Shown here piece after piece: positions 1 through 5,865 of a stretch of 8,739 nucleotides of DNA. Location: contig JASHVC010000479.1 in assembly GCA_030039655.1 (NCBI GenBank), positions 1 to 8,739 on the forward strand. The letters are read 5' to 3'. A program made the translations under genes and the position numbers. Position 1 is the stretch's first letter, and each line of letters opens with the position of its first letter. The notes under the pieces were generated by a model that was given only the letters and a program-made list of their open reading frames with translations, did not search any database and was not told where the DNA came from. The stretch is from Xanthobacteraceae bacterium. Its GTDB lineage: Bacteria; Pseudomonadota; Alphaproteobacteria; Rhizobiales; Xanthobacteraceae.

Positions 1-2
1 GC

Positions 3-368
3 GCCGCCGAGGTTGGCTTCACCCTCGCGCGGGCCAACGATGCCCAGGTCACAGTGCTGTATGTGACGCGAACAGCCTCCACCGCGGACCGGACCGGCGG
101 CCGCCCGAACGACAGCGCGAACCGCCGCAACGACGAGGCGGTGCTGAAAGATATCGGGGCGCTGGCCGATCGCTACGAGGTTACGGTGCGCCGCAGCACG
201 CGTAGTGACATCGCGCCCGACGAAGCGATCATCAGCGAGGCAAGCCGGGGTTACGACCTGATTGTGCTCGGAGCAAGCCGGCGGCCCGGCGAGACCTTGT
301 TTTTGGGCAATACGGCCGCGGCGGTGCTTGATCGCTCCGACACGTCGAAACTGTTCGTCGGGAGTTAG
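3..368 (+). CDS. Universal stress protein domain, C-terminal part (5' end outside window)
   Basis: The reading frame is open from the left edge and ends at TAG 366-368, giving 121 visible residues with no visible true start. The piece begins AAEVGFTLARANDAQVTVLYV, the helix-then-strand pattern of a universal stress protein (UspA) alpha/beta fold, and ends with YDLIVLGASRRPGETLFLGN followed by a helix and a last strand (KLFVGS). The classical ATP-binding signature G-2x-G-9x-G-S/T is only partly matched (GASRRPG, then GNT). From memory, this SRRPGxTLFxGxTAAAVL ending is typical of the USP domains fused to the C-terminus of CPA-type cation/proton antiporters in Rhizobiales. The gene may therefore be the tail of such an antiporter (inference; only upstream sequence can decide). 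The USP assignment is good, the fusion uncertain. The frame agrees with the GC-rich third positions of its neighbours. Confidence 0.85.
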   Translation, partial: AAEVGFTLARANDAQVTVLYVTRTASTADRTGGRPNDSANRRNDEAVLKDIGALADRYEVTVRRSTRSDIAPDEAIISEASRGYDLIVLGASRRPGETLFLGNTAAAVLDRSDTSKLFVGS

Positions 369-372
369 CATG

Positions 373-407
373 GCGGCGGCTTTTTTCAGTTTCGGTTGCG
401 CCGCCGC
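373..407. repeat. Inverted repeat just after the USP stop codon
   Basis: GCGGCGGC (373-380) is the exact reverse complement of GCCGCCGC (400-407), separated by 19 bases. It lies four bases past the USP stop, where a transcript-ending stem-loop could sit. The run of six T (381-386) lies in the loop rather than after the stem, so this is not a standard intrinsic terminator. It may be a 3'-end stabilising stem or a chance match in GC-rich DNA. Confidence 0.35.
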
Positions 408-468
408 GGTATTCGGCGCTTGCCTTACGCATAGGCAGGCTGGAAAAACTCAAGTCTCGCGCATATTT

Positions 469-497
469 TTGACAAAAATAACCGTTGCGCTGACGAT
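469..497 (+). promoter_or_regulatory. Candidate sigma-70-type promoter for the 82-residue protein gene
   Basis: A perfect TTGACA (469-474) is followed after 17 bases by GACGAT (492-497), which matches the -10 consensus at three of six positions, including the second A and the last T. It sits in an AT-richer stretch (461-480) and would start transcription near base 504, about 36 bases before the ATG at 540. The -35 element is strong and the -10 weak, so the call is tentative. Confidence 0.35.
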
Positions 498-539
498 AAG
501 ATTGGTGGCGCTCCCAATTTTGGAGCGGGGAGAGCGTTC

Positions 540-788
540 ATGTCCATAGTTCCATTGCTTGCACAATCGGCTTTCGATCCGGAATTTATCGAAACCCTGG
601 TTTCGGCCTACGAAGACGCCTGGTCGAAAATCGAAAAATCCGGCAGCGACTTTGCATCGCCGCGCTATCGGCGCGCCGTGCAGGAGATCGTCGCCAAGCG
701 CATCATCGAAATGGCCCAGCACGGCGAACGCGAGCCGACGCACCTTGCCGAAGATGCGGTCGCCTATTTGGCGCGATCGTACGCGTAG
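540..788 (+). CDS. Small conserved hypothetical protein (82 aa)
   Basis: This soluble 82-residue protein has no signal peptide or membrane segment. After a short N-terminal stretch (MSIVPLLAQS) it reads FDPEFIETLVSAYEDAW, a middle loop, then a basic helix EIVAKRIIEMAQHGEREPTH and a final helix LAEDAVAYLARSYA. The order (FDPE, helix, AKRIIE, G-E-R-x-P, A-LA-Y) recalls small uncharacterised proteins common in Bradyrhizobium and relatives; this is recognition from memory, not a search. The start is supported by a purine-rich Shine-Dalgarno (GGGGAGAG, 527-534) five bases before the ATG, and by the candidate promoter at 469. An overlapping 99-residue frame (559-858) is a shadow rich in Arg, Ser and Pro. 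The function is unknown; the helical, charged character suggests a small regulatory or scaffold protein, but nothing in the sequence proves that. Confidence 0.8.
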   Translation: MSIVPLLAQSAFDPEFIETLVSAYEDAWSKIEKSGSDFASPRYRRAVQEIVAKRIIEMAQHGEREPTHLAEDAVAYLARSYA

Positions 789-844
789 TCAAAAGGCATT
801 GTCGGATCGGATCAATTCGTCATGGCGAGGAGCCCGACGACTCG

Positions 845-2305
845 CTATGCACGCATGACAGGCGGCGGATTCCATTTGCCGGTCAGCGCGTCCGATTTCG
901 GAGCGTACAATCGCATCGTCAGATTGAATGGACTCTTAGGCGCGGGAAGCCAGTTCGCCTCTTTGTCTGCACCCGGGCTTTCATTCTGAAAATAGAGATC
1001 GAGCGACCCGTCGGCACCGTATTTGAAGGGCATCCAACTGCTGACGGCGAAGCGATTGAGTGAGTTGGCCACCTGAAAGCCCTCGTGGTCATAAAGCGTG
1101 ATTGACCAGAACGCCCCCGCCGGCGGCGTCTCGCCTTTATTGAAGTGAAGTGTGTACGTGTTCGTGCCGTCGAGTGGCTTGCCCGTCTGGTCGCCCAGAT
1201 TGAGGGGATAGATTGCGTCCTCAGGCAGGTTGGCGCCCAAACCGACTTGGGCGACGATGGCGCGCTTGAGATAGTAATTGCCATAGACGCCCATTGTGTC
1301 GGTGTTCATCGACCAGCCGCTCACGACACGCGCCAATGTCGGCACTTTCCATTCCATCAGCTTCTGTGCCTGCTCCCGGCCGCTCGCCAGGGCATTGCGA
1401 ATGGCGGGATCGGCTTTCTCCGGATCGAAGCTTTTGCCGGGTACGAAGCCTAGTCTTTGCAACTGGGCGATGATCGGCTGGTCGGTGGTGTGAGGAGGGT
1501 GGACCTTCAGAAGCTCGGCAGCGTAGGCGAAAAATTTGCTGGCCGGCATATTGTCCGCCAGCGCCTTCGGCGGCGTCTTCATGTCGATCGCGGGATCAAT
1601 TGTCACTTTCGGCGGCGTCGGGCTTTTGCCCCACCGCGATAAGAGTGTGACTTTATACCCCGCCTGTATCTTGTGAACCGCATCGTAATCGGCCGGCCCG
1701 TCGGTCTTCGTGCGCCCGATGATCCACACAAAGGGCGTTGGCGCATCGATCCGGGCAACACCAAGAGGCAGCGTGCCGCGCCAATTCGCCGGCGTAAGGC
1801 CGAAATTGCCGGCCTTCGCCCCGGTCGTGCGCCAACCCGGCGAGGCAAACACATCGCTCCACATATCAATCATGGGCAGGAGATAGTAACGGCCGCCCGT
1901 ATCGGGCGCCGAAACGATCACAGGCTCCTTGGACAGGTCGAGCCATGCGATGGAATAAAGCGTATCGAAATTCGACCGCACCACAGTCTTGAAATCGGCA
2001 GGCGGATACGCCGGTACGTTGGCGAAGGCATTCATCGGCCCCTTGCCGAATTCCTTGCCGGCTTCGATGTTCGTCATCTGTTTGCGCGTCAAATCCATCG
2101 TGATGAGAGGGTAAAAATAGAGATAGGCGTCGATGGCGATCGCATGCGCCTCTTGCGCGTCGATATCAGTTGGTGCCGGCACCGGCGGTGTGCCTTGGGC
2201 ATGCGCTCGGTCGGATTTTGCCGAGCTAAAAGCCGACGCGGCGGCAAGGGTTGTGCTGGCAAGCAGAACATTGCGGCGACTGAGCGTGCTAGAATTTTTG
2301 CTCAT
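845..2305 (-). CDS. Exported DUF1254/DUF1214 domain protein
   Basis: The product is 486 residues. Residues 1-36 form a likely Tat signal: SRR at 9-11 within LSRRNVLLAS, a hydrophobic Ala-rich stretch, and an AHA cleavage box at 34-36 before QG. Residues about 55-190 match DUF1254 (AIDAYLYFYPLITMDLTRKQ, then NFDTLYSIAWLDLSKEP and a GGRYYLLPMIDMWSDVF block). Residues about 360-470 match DUF1214 (YTLHFNKGETPPAGAFWSIT, LYDHEGF, NRFAVSS). The protein is full length for this family, probably periplasmic and of unknown biochemical role. The start at 2305 is chosen because AGGAG lies five bases upstream and the Tat signal begins there. The frame stays open to 2410, but those 35 residues are basic, lack a ribosome-binding site and would bury the signal. 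The gene ends 57 bases from the stop of the converging 82-residue gene. Confidence 0.92.
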   Translation of the reverse strand: MSKNSSTLSRRNVLLASTTLAAASAFSSAKSDRAHAQGTPPVPAPTDIDAQEAHAIAIDAYLYFYPLITMDLTRKQMTNIEAGKEFGKGPMNAFANVPAYPPADFKTVVRSNFDTLYSIAWLDLSKEPVIVSAPDTGGRYYLLPMIDMWSDVFASPGWRTTGAKAGNFGLTPANWRGTLPLGVARIDAPTPFVWIIGRTKTDGPADYDAVHKIQAGYKVTLLSRWGKSPTPPKVTIDPAIDMKTPPKALADNMPASKFFAYAAELLKVHPPHTTDQPIIAQLQRLGFVPGKSFDPEKADPAIRNALASGREQAQKLMEWKVPTLARVVSGWSMNTDTMGVYGNYYLKRAIVAQVGLGANLPEDAIYPLNLGDQTGKPLDGTNTYTLHFNKGETPPAGAFWSITLYDHEGFQVANSLNRFAVSSWMPFKYGADGSLDLYFQNESPGADKEANWLPAPKSPFNLTMRLYAPKSDALTGKWNPPPVMRA

Positions 2306-2339
2306 GACTGCTCCTAGATGAAGCTGAGCATTCTGGCTC

Positions 2340-2355
2340 GCCGACTTACGTCGGC
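2340..2355 (-). repeat. Short inverted repeat in the leader of the DUF1254 gene
   Basis: GCCGAC (2340-2345) and GTCGGC (2350-2355) are exact reverse complements around a four-base loop, about 35 bases upstream of the ATG of the DUF1254 gene. If it is transcribed, it would fold into a compact six-base-pair tetraloop stem in the 5' leader. It could equally be a small operator. I saw no convincing -35/-10 pair near it. Confidence 0.3.
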
Positions 2356-2440
2356 ACTTGCGGGGGAACATATTGAGATTAGCATTTGCGAAGTTGCGTC
2401 TGGATGACATGTGCGTGAAGCGATGATCGCTGTTTACCTC

Positions 2441-2483
2441 GCCTTTTAAATTTAAGGCCGCTTATGGTTGTGTTTGGCAACCA
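2441..2483. repeat. Two adjacent small inverted repeats between the DUF393 and DUF1254 genes
   Basis: GCCTT (2441-2445) pairs with AAGGC (2454-2458) around the AT-only core TTAAATTT. Immediately beside it, TGGTTG (2465-2470) pairs with CAACCA (2478-2483) around a seven-base loop. They lie in the 258-base gap downstream of the DUF393 stop and upstream of the DUF1254 start, both read on the minus strand. Neither is followed by a T-run on either strand, so they are not convincing terminators; an operator or a 3'-end stem for the DUF393 transcript is possible. Confidence 0.3.
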
Positions 2484-2563
2484 AATACCGCCGCATTCCG
2501 CTGTGGCCTTGGTTTAGAAGTCCGCCCACGCACGCGCGCCGTCCCGATCGTGGAACCGCAGCT

Positions 2564-2941
2564 TCACCAATGACCTTTGCGGCGGTTCCAAGCGTAGAGA
2601 AAGTCGGCGAAGCGATCGTAGCCAAAACGAGCAATCGGGCGCGCGACAGGCAAGCTCAGCAATCGAGCAAGCCACGCATCTCCGGGCGTGCGGCGCCAGA
2701 TCTCAACCGCACAGTCGGCGCCGACGAACAGCCGTCCTTCGGCGTCCATCCCGTAGAGCCTGCGGCGCACGTCCTCGATCCCGGCTCCGAAACGAGCGAG
2801 CGCCGTGGGCTCCAGATTGATGTCGCGGAATTCGATGGCGCCGGCTTGAGCTGCGCGCACGAGCCTATTTTGTTGCCATTTGATGCCGCCGTTACAGACG
2901 GGGCATTTGGTGTTGTACCAGACGACGAGCTTAGAAGGCAT
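2564..2941 (-). CDS. DUF393 (DCC family) thiol-disulfide oxidoreductase-like protein
   Basis: The 125-residue protein begins with a strand (KLVVWYN) leading into CPVC at residues 13-16, the paired-cysteine motif of the DUF393/DCC family, a thioredoxin-like fold predicted to carry out thiol-disulfide exchange. Later family features are present: a helix with QAGAIEFRDIN, the RRLYGMDAEGRLFVGADCAV block (residues 60-79) with a third cysteine at 77, and a C-terminal YDRFADFLYAWNRRKGHW tail. The length is normal for the family. The eponymous Asp before the cysteines is absent (YNTKCPVC rather than YDGxCPxC), matching what I recall as a separate subfamily. There is no signal peptide, so it is probably cytoplasmic. 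An AGAGG Shine-Dalgarno about seven bases upstream supports the ATG at 2941. The gene is divergent from the patatin gene. The substrate is unknown. Confidence 0.88.
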   Translation of the reverse strand: MPSKLVVWYNTKCPVCNGGIKWQQNRLVRAAQAGAIEFRDINLEPTALARFGAGIEDVRRRLYGMDAEGRLFVGADCAVEIWRRTPGDAWLARLLSLPVARPIARFGYDRFADFLYAWNRRKGHW

Positions 2942-3226
2942 CGCGGCACCTCTCAGCTGGCCGAGGCCCTATACTGCGCCAACAATGAAGGTTGTTAGCC
3001 GCGATATATTTGGCTCACGGCGCCTTCGAGCGCGCTGCGGAAATTATCACGCAAATGGATAGCTGAAAAATCAGGCTCCGGGACTTCCTCTGCAAGTAAA
3101 AGCCCGTGATCACAAATGCATCGACACGAATTGATGTTTCAGGTCCTTGATCGTGAATTAACCGCCGGGCAGGTTGCTTGTTGGGCCGGTCCGTAGGGTG
3201 TTCGACTGGCGATGAGGGGCGGAATC
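2942..3226. other. Divergent intergenic region between DUF393 and patatin genes
   Basis: This gap must hold the promoters of both flanking genes. I see no well-formed -35/-10 pair. A lone TATACT (2970-2975, plus strand) has no good -35 partner, and TTGATC near 3149 lacks a -10. Also present are an 8-base palindrome GTGATCAC (3106-3113) and AACAA/TTGTT arms around a six-base loop (2981-2996). No open frame here looks like a gene. Confidence 0.4.
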
Positions 3227-4393
3227 ATGCTCGATGGCCAAGACAGCCAGATAGTCGGCGGTGCGCGTGCCGCGAGCGGCGAAACGCGTCCGCCCTTTCA
3301 GATCGCGCTCGTGCTGCAAGGTGGCGGGGCGCTCGGCGCTTATCAGGCGGGCGTGTACGAGGCTTTGCACGAGGCCGGCATCGAACCCGATTGGGTCGTC
3401 GGCACTTCGATCGGCGCGATCAATGCCGGCCTGATCGCCGGGAATCCGCCCGAAAGACGCCTCCCGCGTATCAAAGAATTTTGGCGCCGCATGTACGCCA
3501 GAGAATTTTGGGGCCTCGGGCACTGGCCCAGCCTCGATATGGCGGCCTCCTATTGGTCCACGCTCTTTGGCGGCATTCCGAACTTCTTCGAGCCCAACCC
3601 TCTCGCCATCCTCGGCCCGAATTATCCGCTCGGCGCCGACCGGGCCGGCTTCTACTCCACGGCGCCGCTCGCCAAGACCCTGGCGGAGCTTGTCGACGTC
3701 GAGATGATCGCGCGATGCAATCCGCGACTTACGGTTGGCGCGGCGCACGTGCGATCGAGCCGCATGCATTATTTCGACAGCCGCGAGAGCGCCATAACGA
3801 TCCCCCACATTATGGCTTCGGGAGCACTGCCGCCGGCATTTCCGGCGGTTCGTCTCGATGGCGAGCTTTATTGGGACGGCGGCATCCTATCCAACACGCC
3901 GATCGAAGCTATTTTCGACGACATCCCGCGTCGCGATTCGCTGATCTTCGCCGTCCACATGTGGAATCCGATCGGTCCCGAGCCGGCAAACATCGCGGAC
4001 GTGCTGCACCGGCACAAAGACATCCAATATTCGAGCCGTGTCTCCAGTCATATTTCGCGCCAGCGGCAACTGCACAAATTGCGCCACGTCGTTTCGGAGC
4101 TAAGCAAACACATTCCCGCCGAAAAACGCGACAATCCAGCGGTCAGGGACCTGGCGGAATATGGTTGTTTGACCCGCATGCACGTCGTGCAGTTGTTAGC
4201 GCCGCGCCTCGACAATGAAGACTACACCAAGGACGCCGACTTCAGCGCCGCTTCCATTCGCCGGCGCTGGGATGCGGGCTATGCCGACACCGAGCGAGCA
4301 TTGCGGCGCGCGGCGTGGAACGATCCGAGCGATCCGCTCGAAGGCGTGATCCTGCATGAACCTTTAGCGTCCGATCCGGCATTCGCCGAATGA
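3227..4393 (+). CDS. Patatin-like phospholipase, DUF3734-type
   Basis: The protein (388 residues from ATG 3227) has the complete patatin catalytic apparatus. The oxyanion-hole loop is GGGALGAY at about residues 32-39. The nucleophile elbow GTSIG is at 59-63 with Ser61. The catalytic Asp is in DGG at 217-219, following the conserved ASGALPPAFP segment. Patatins hydrolyse acyl esters of membrane lipids with a Ser-Asp dyad. The long C-terminal half (about 225-388), with a helical HKDIQYSSRVSSHISRQRQL stretch, resembles the DUF3734 extension of alphaproteobacterial patatins, often found near polyhydroxybutyrate metabolism genes (recalled; no such gene is visible here). There is no signal peptide, so it is probably cytosolic or membrane-peripheral. 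Start 3227 is preferred because GAGGGG (3214-3219) lies seven bases upstream; an in-frame ATG at 3212 lacks a close Shine-Dalgarno. A gene for an unknown protein follows after 59 bases. Confidence 0.93.
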   Translation: MLDGQDSQIVGGARAASGETRPPFQIALVLQGGGALGAYQAGVYEALHEAGIEPDWVVGTSIGAINAGLIAGNPPERRLPRIKEFWRRMYAREFWGLGHWPSLDMAASYWSTLFGGIPNFFEPNPLAILGPNYPLGADRAGFYSTAPLAKTLAELVDVEMIARCNPRLTVGAAHVRSSRMHYFDSRESAITIPHIMASGALPPAFPAVRLDGELYWDGGILSNTPIEAIFDDIPRRDSLIFAVHMWNPIGPEPANIADVLHRHKDIQYSSRVSSHISRQRQLHKLRHVVSELSKHIPAEKRDNPAVRDLAEYGCLTRMHVVQLLAPRLDNEDYTKDADFSAASIRRRWDAGYADTERALRRAAWNDPSDPLEGVILHEPLASDPAFAE

Positions 4394-4452
4394 ACATGGC
4401 GCCGCGAGCGGTAAGATTTCTTGCGAGATGACCCGGAAAACGGAAGCGCGAC

Positions 4453-5352
4453 GTGATCCAAATTGCAGAGCTAAATTCGAAATGGCTACAGCTTCGCGGC
4501 GTCGACACGCGCCAGCTGACCGAAGCCCGTTTGCAGGCCCATCACGCGATACAATGGCTAGCGCGCGCCGCGCGGGCCTATATCCCACCGCGGCCGGACG
4601 ACGGACACACGAGCTTGGGCTGGGACCCCGTCCTTGGCGGCTTCACCACGTATCCGTTGAAGGACGGTTCGTGGCTCAGCCTGAAAGTGATTGATCTAAG
4701 CCTCGCCCTGCATGGCGACGGATCAGGTGCGGCGGCCCAATCCTTTCCACTCGATGGCCGTCCAGACACGCTGGTGCGCAAATGGCTGGGTGAGCAACTC
4801 AGCGCGCGCGGGTTCGATGCGCGGGCGCTCGACACACCGGCACGCTATGAGATTCCGGCGCACCCGATTTCGAAAGGCGCACTATATGACCCCGCAGCAT
4901 TGGCCGACGCCTTGACCGAACTCGGAGCATGGTTCGGCAATGCCGCACTGTCGCTTGACGCGGTCCTGAGGCAGATGATCGAGCGCGGATGTTCAAGCTC
5001 GCCCGTGCGCTGCTGGCCGCATCATTTCGACATTGCCACATTGACAACGCTCCCGGCACAAAACCCTGAGAGCGCCAAATATATCGGTGCCGGACTTTCT
5101 CCCGGAGACGAATATTATGACGAGCCTTATTTCTATGTTTCGGTCTATCCCGAACCCAATCCCCAATTGCTCCCAACCCTGCCGATGCTCGGGCATTGGC
5201 ACGAGCGCGATTTCATAGCGGCGGTGGCGACGACTCCGCGGATCATTAACGCCAAGAACCAAAAGGCCGAGACCGATGATTTTCTGCGCGCAGCGGTCAA
5301 CGCCGCGATGGCGGTGCTCGCTGCAGAGCCGGCGAATCCCAGTTCGACTTGA
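4453..5352 (+). CDS. Conserved protein of unknown function with HHFD and GHWH motifs (299 aa)
   Basis: The start is GTG with GGAAG (4442-4446) six bases upstream. The product is soluble, with no signal or membrane segment. Its N-terminal half has a helix (residues 22-44), then strands around GWDPVLGGFTTYPLKDGSWL and LKVIDLSLALHGDG. The C-terminal half carries the distinctive motifs RCWPHHFDIATL (186-197), LSPGDEYYDEPYFYVSVYPE (215-234), and GHWH (247-250), then a helix with AVATTPRI. I recognise this as a conserved family in Rhizobiales, but no characterised member. The order of motifs (glycine-rich strand pair, P-x-E in ARYEIPAHPI, HHFD, YVSVYPEP) recalls DUF5996, but the match is too loose to assign. 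The clustered His and acidic residues could bind a metal or polar ligand (inference). It lies 59 bases after the patatin gene, probably in the same transcript, and ends six bases from the stop of the converging gene. Confidence 0.85.
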   Translation: MIQIAELNSKWLQLRGVDTRQLTEARLQAHHAIQWLARAARAYIPPRPDDGHTSLGWDPVLGGFTTYPLKDGSWLSLKVIDLSLALHGDGSGAAAQSFPLDGRPDTLVRKWLGEQLSARGFDARALDTPARYEIPAHPISKGALYDPAALADALTELGAWFGNAALSLDAVLRQMIERGCSSSPVRCWPHHFDIATLTTLPAQNPESAKYIGAGLSPGDEYYDEPYFYVSVYPEPNPQLLPTLPMLGHWHERDFIAAVATTPRIINAKNQKAETDDFLRAAVNAAMAVLAAEPANPSST

Positions 5353-5358
5353 TAAGGA

Positions 5359-5730
5359 CTATTGGAATCGGTCGTACAAAAAGCTGGCCGCAGGTTCCTC
5401 CGCATAGCCGAAGACTTTCGGCTCTTGTTGGTGGAGCCAATCTCTGGCGCGAGCTTGGCGAACCAGGCGGCGCCCGTGCGGACGCGGCACCGCACTGCCC
5501 GCAACATCCGCAGCCGCCTCTTTGGCGTCGGGCGACGCAGACCGCTCATTGCTTACGGTCGATGCCGGCGTTGATTGAGCCACGTGGGACTTTGCTGGCG
5601 TCGTTGCTGTCTGCTGGGCAACCGTGGTCTGCTCGGGCGGATAGAGAAACGCACCAGCCGACATCAGCAAGGTGATCGTGAGAACGATGACGCCGCACAG
5701 ATAGGCGAAGATGGCCGCAACCAAACCCAT
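5359..5730 (-). CDS. Small single-pass membrane protein (123 aa), unknown function
   Basis: Residues 4-30 (VAAIFAYLCGVIVLTITLLM and on) form one hydrophobic segment, an uncleaved signal anchor. A low-complexity linker rich in Thr, Ala, Ser and Gln follows (residues 31-80). The protein ends in a basic helix and a compact, likely conserved tail (RDWLHQQEPKVFGYAEEP, residues 97-112). This anchor-linker-short-tail layout is seen in small Rhizobiales hypothetical proteins, where the tail is the conserved part (recalled). The ATG at 5730 keeps the whole membrane segment but has no good Shine-Dalgarno; the next in-frame Met (residue 23) would destroy the segment. The gene diverges from the glycosyltransferase gene (135-base gap) and converges on the 299-residue gene with a six-base gap. 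No enzymatic motif is seen. It is real on architecture and lack of a competing gene, but less certain than its neighbours. Confidence 0.7.
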   Translation of the reverse strand: MGLVAAIFAYLCGVIVLTITLLMSAGAFLYPPEQTTVAQQTATTPAKSHVAQSTPASTVSNERSASPDAKEAAADVAGSAVPRPHGRRLVRQARARDWLHQQEPKVFGYAEEPAASFLYDRFQ

Positions 5731-5813
5731 TGAACTGCCGAGGCTTCAGCCCGCCGCCAAGTCAATGCGCGACCGTCCGTTTCCGTTCCTCCGCAATAAC
5801 AACTATGCCGAGA

Positions 5814-5841
5814 TTGATCTGTTCGACCGCGCGTTTATTTT
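5814..5841 (+). promoter_or_regulatory. Candidate promoter of the glycosyltransferase operon
   Basis: TTGATC (5814-5819, four of six matches to TTGACA) and TATTTT (5836-5841, four of six matches to TATAAT) are spaced by 16 bases in the AT-richest part of the 135-base divergent gap. Transcription would start near 5848, leaving a leader of about 18 bases containing little beyond the GGAGGCGG ribosome-binding site at 5851-5858. Confidence 0.35.
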
Positions 5842-5865
5842 TAGCCTTACGGAGGCGGCGATACT

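Noticed and set aside
818..839. Possible bidirectional terminator between the converging 82-residue and DUF1254 genes
   Set aside because: The stem is broken (four pairs plus three pairs with unequal bulges) and no T-run follows on either strand.
1673..2317. 214-residue plus-strand frame opposite the DUF1254 gene
   Set aside because: Very Arg/His/Ile-rich, no motif, antisense to a confident gene with a Tat signal and ribosome-binding site.
2306..2410. 35-residue N-terminal extension of the DUF1254 protein
   Set aside because: It would place the twin-arginine signal internally; the ATG at 2305 has AGGAG at ideal distance.
3106..3113. Palindrome GTGATCAC as an FNR/CRP-type operator
   Set aside because: Only eight bases, and it does not fit TTGAT-N4-ATCAA or TGTGA-N6-TCACA.
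3158..3808. 216-residue minus-strand frame opposite the patatin gene
   Set aside because: No recognisable motif, Arg/Gly/Asp-rich composition, antisense to a confident gene.
3178..4218. 346-residue plus-strand frame overlapping the patatin gene
   Set aside because: Arg-, Ala- and His-rich shadow; the overlapping frame has the full patatin motifs.
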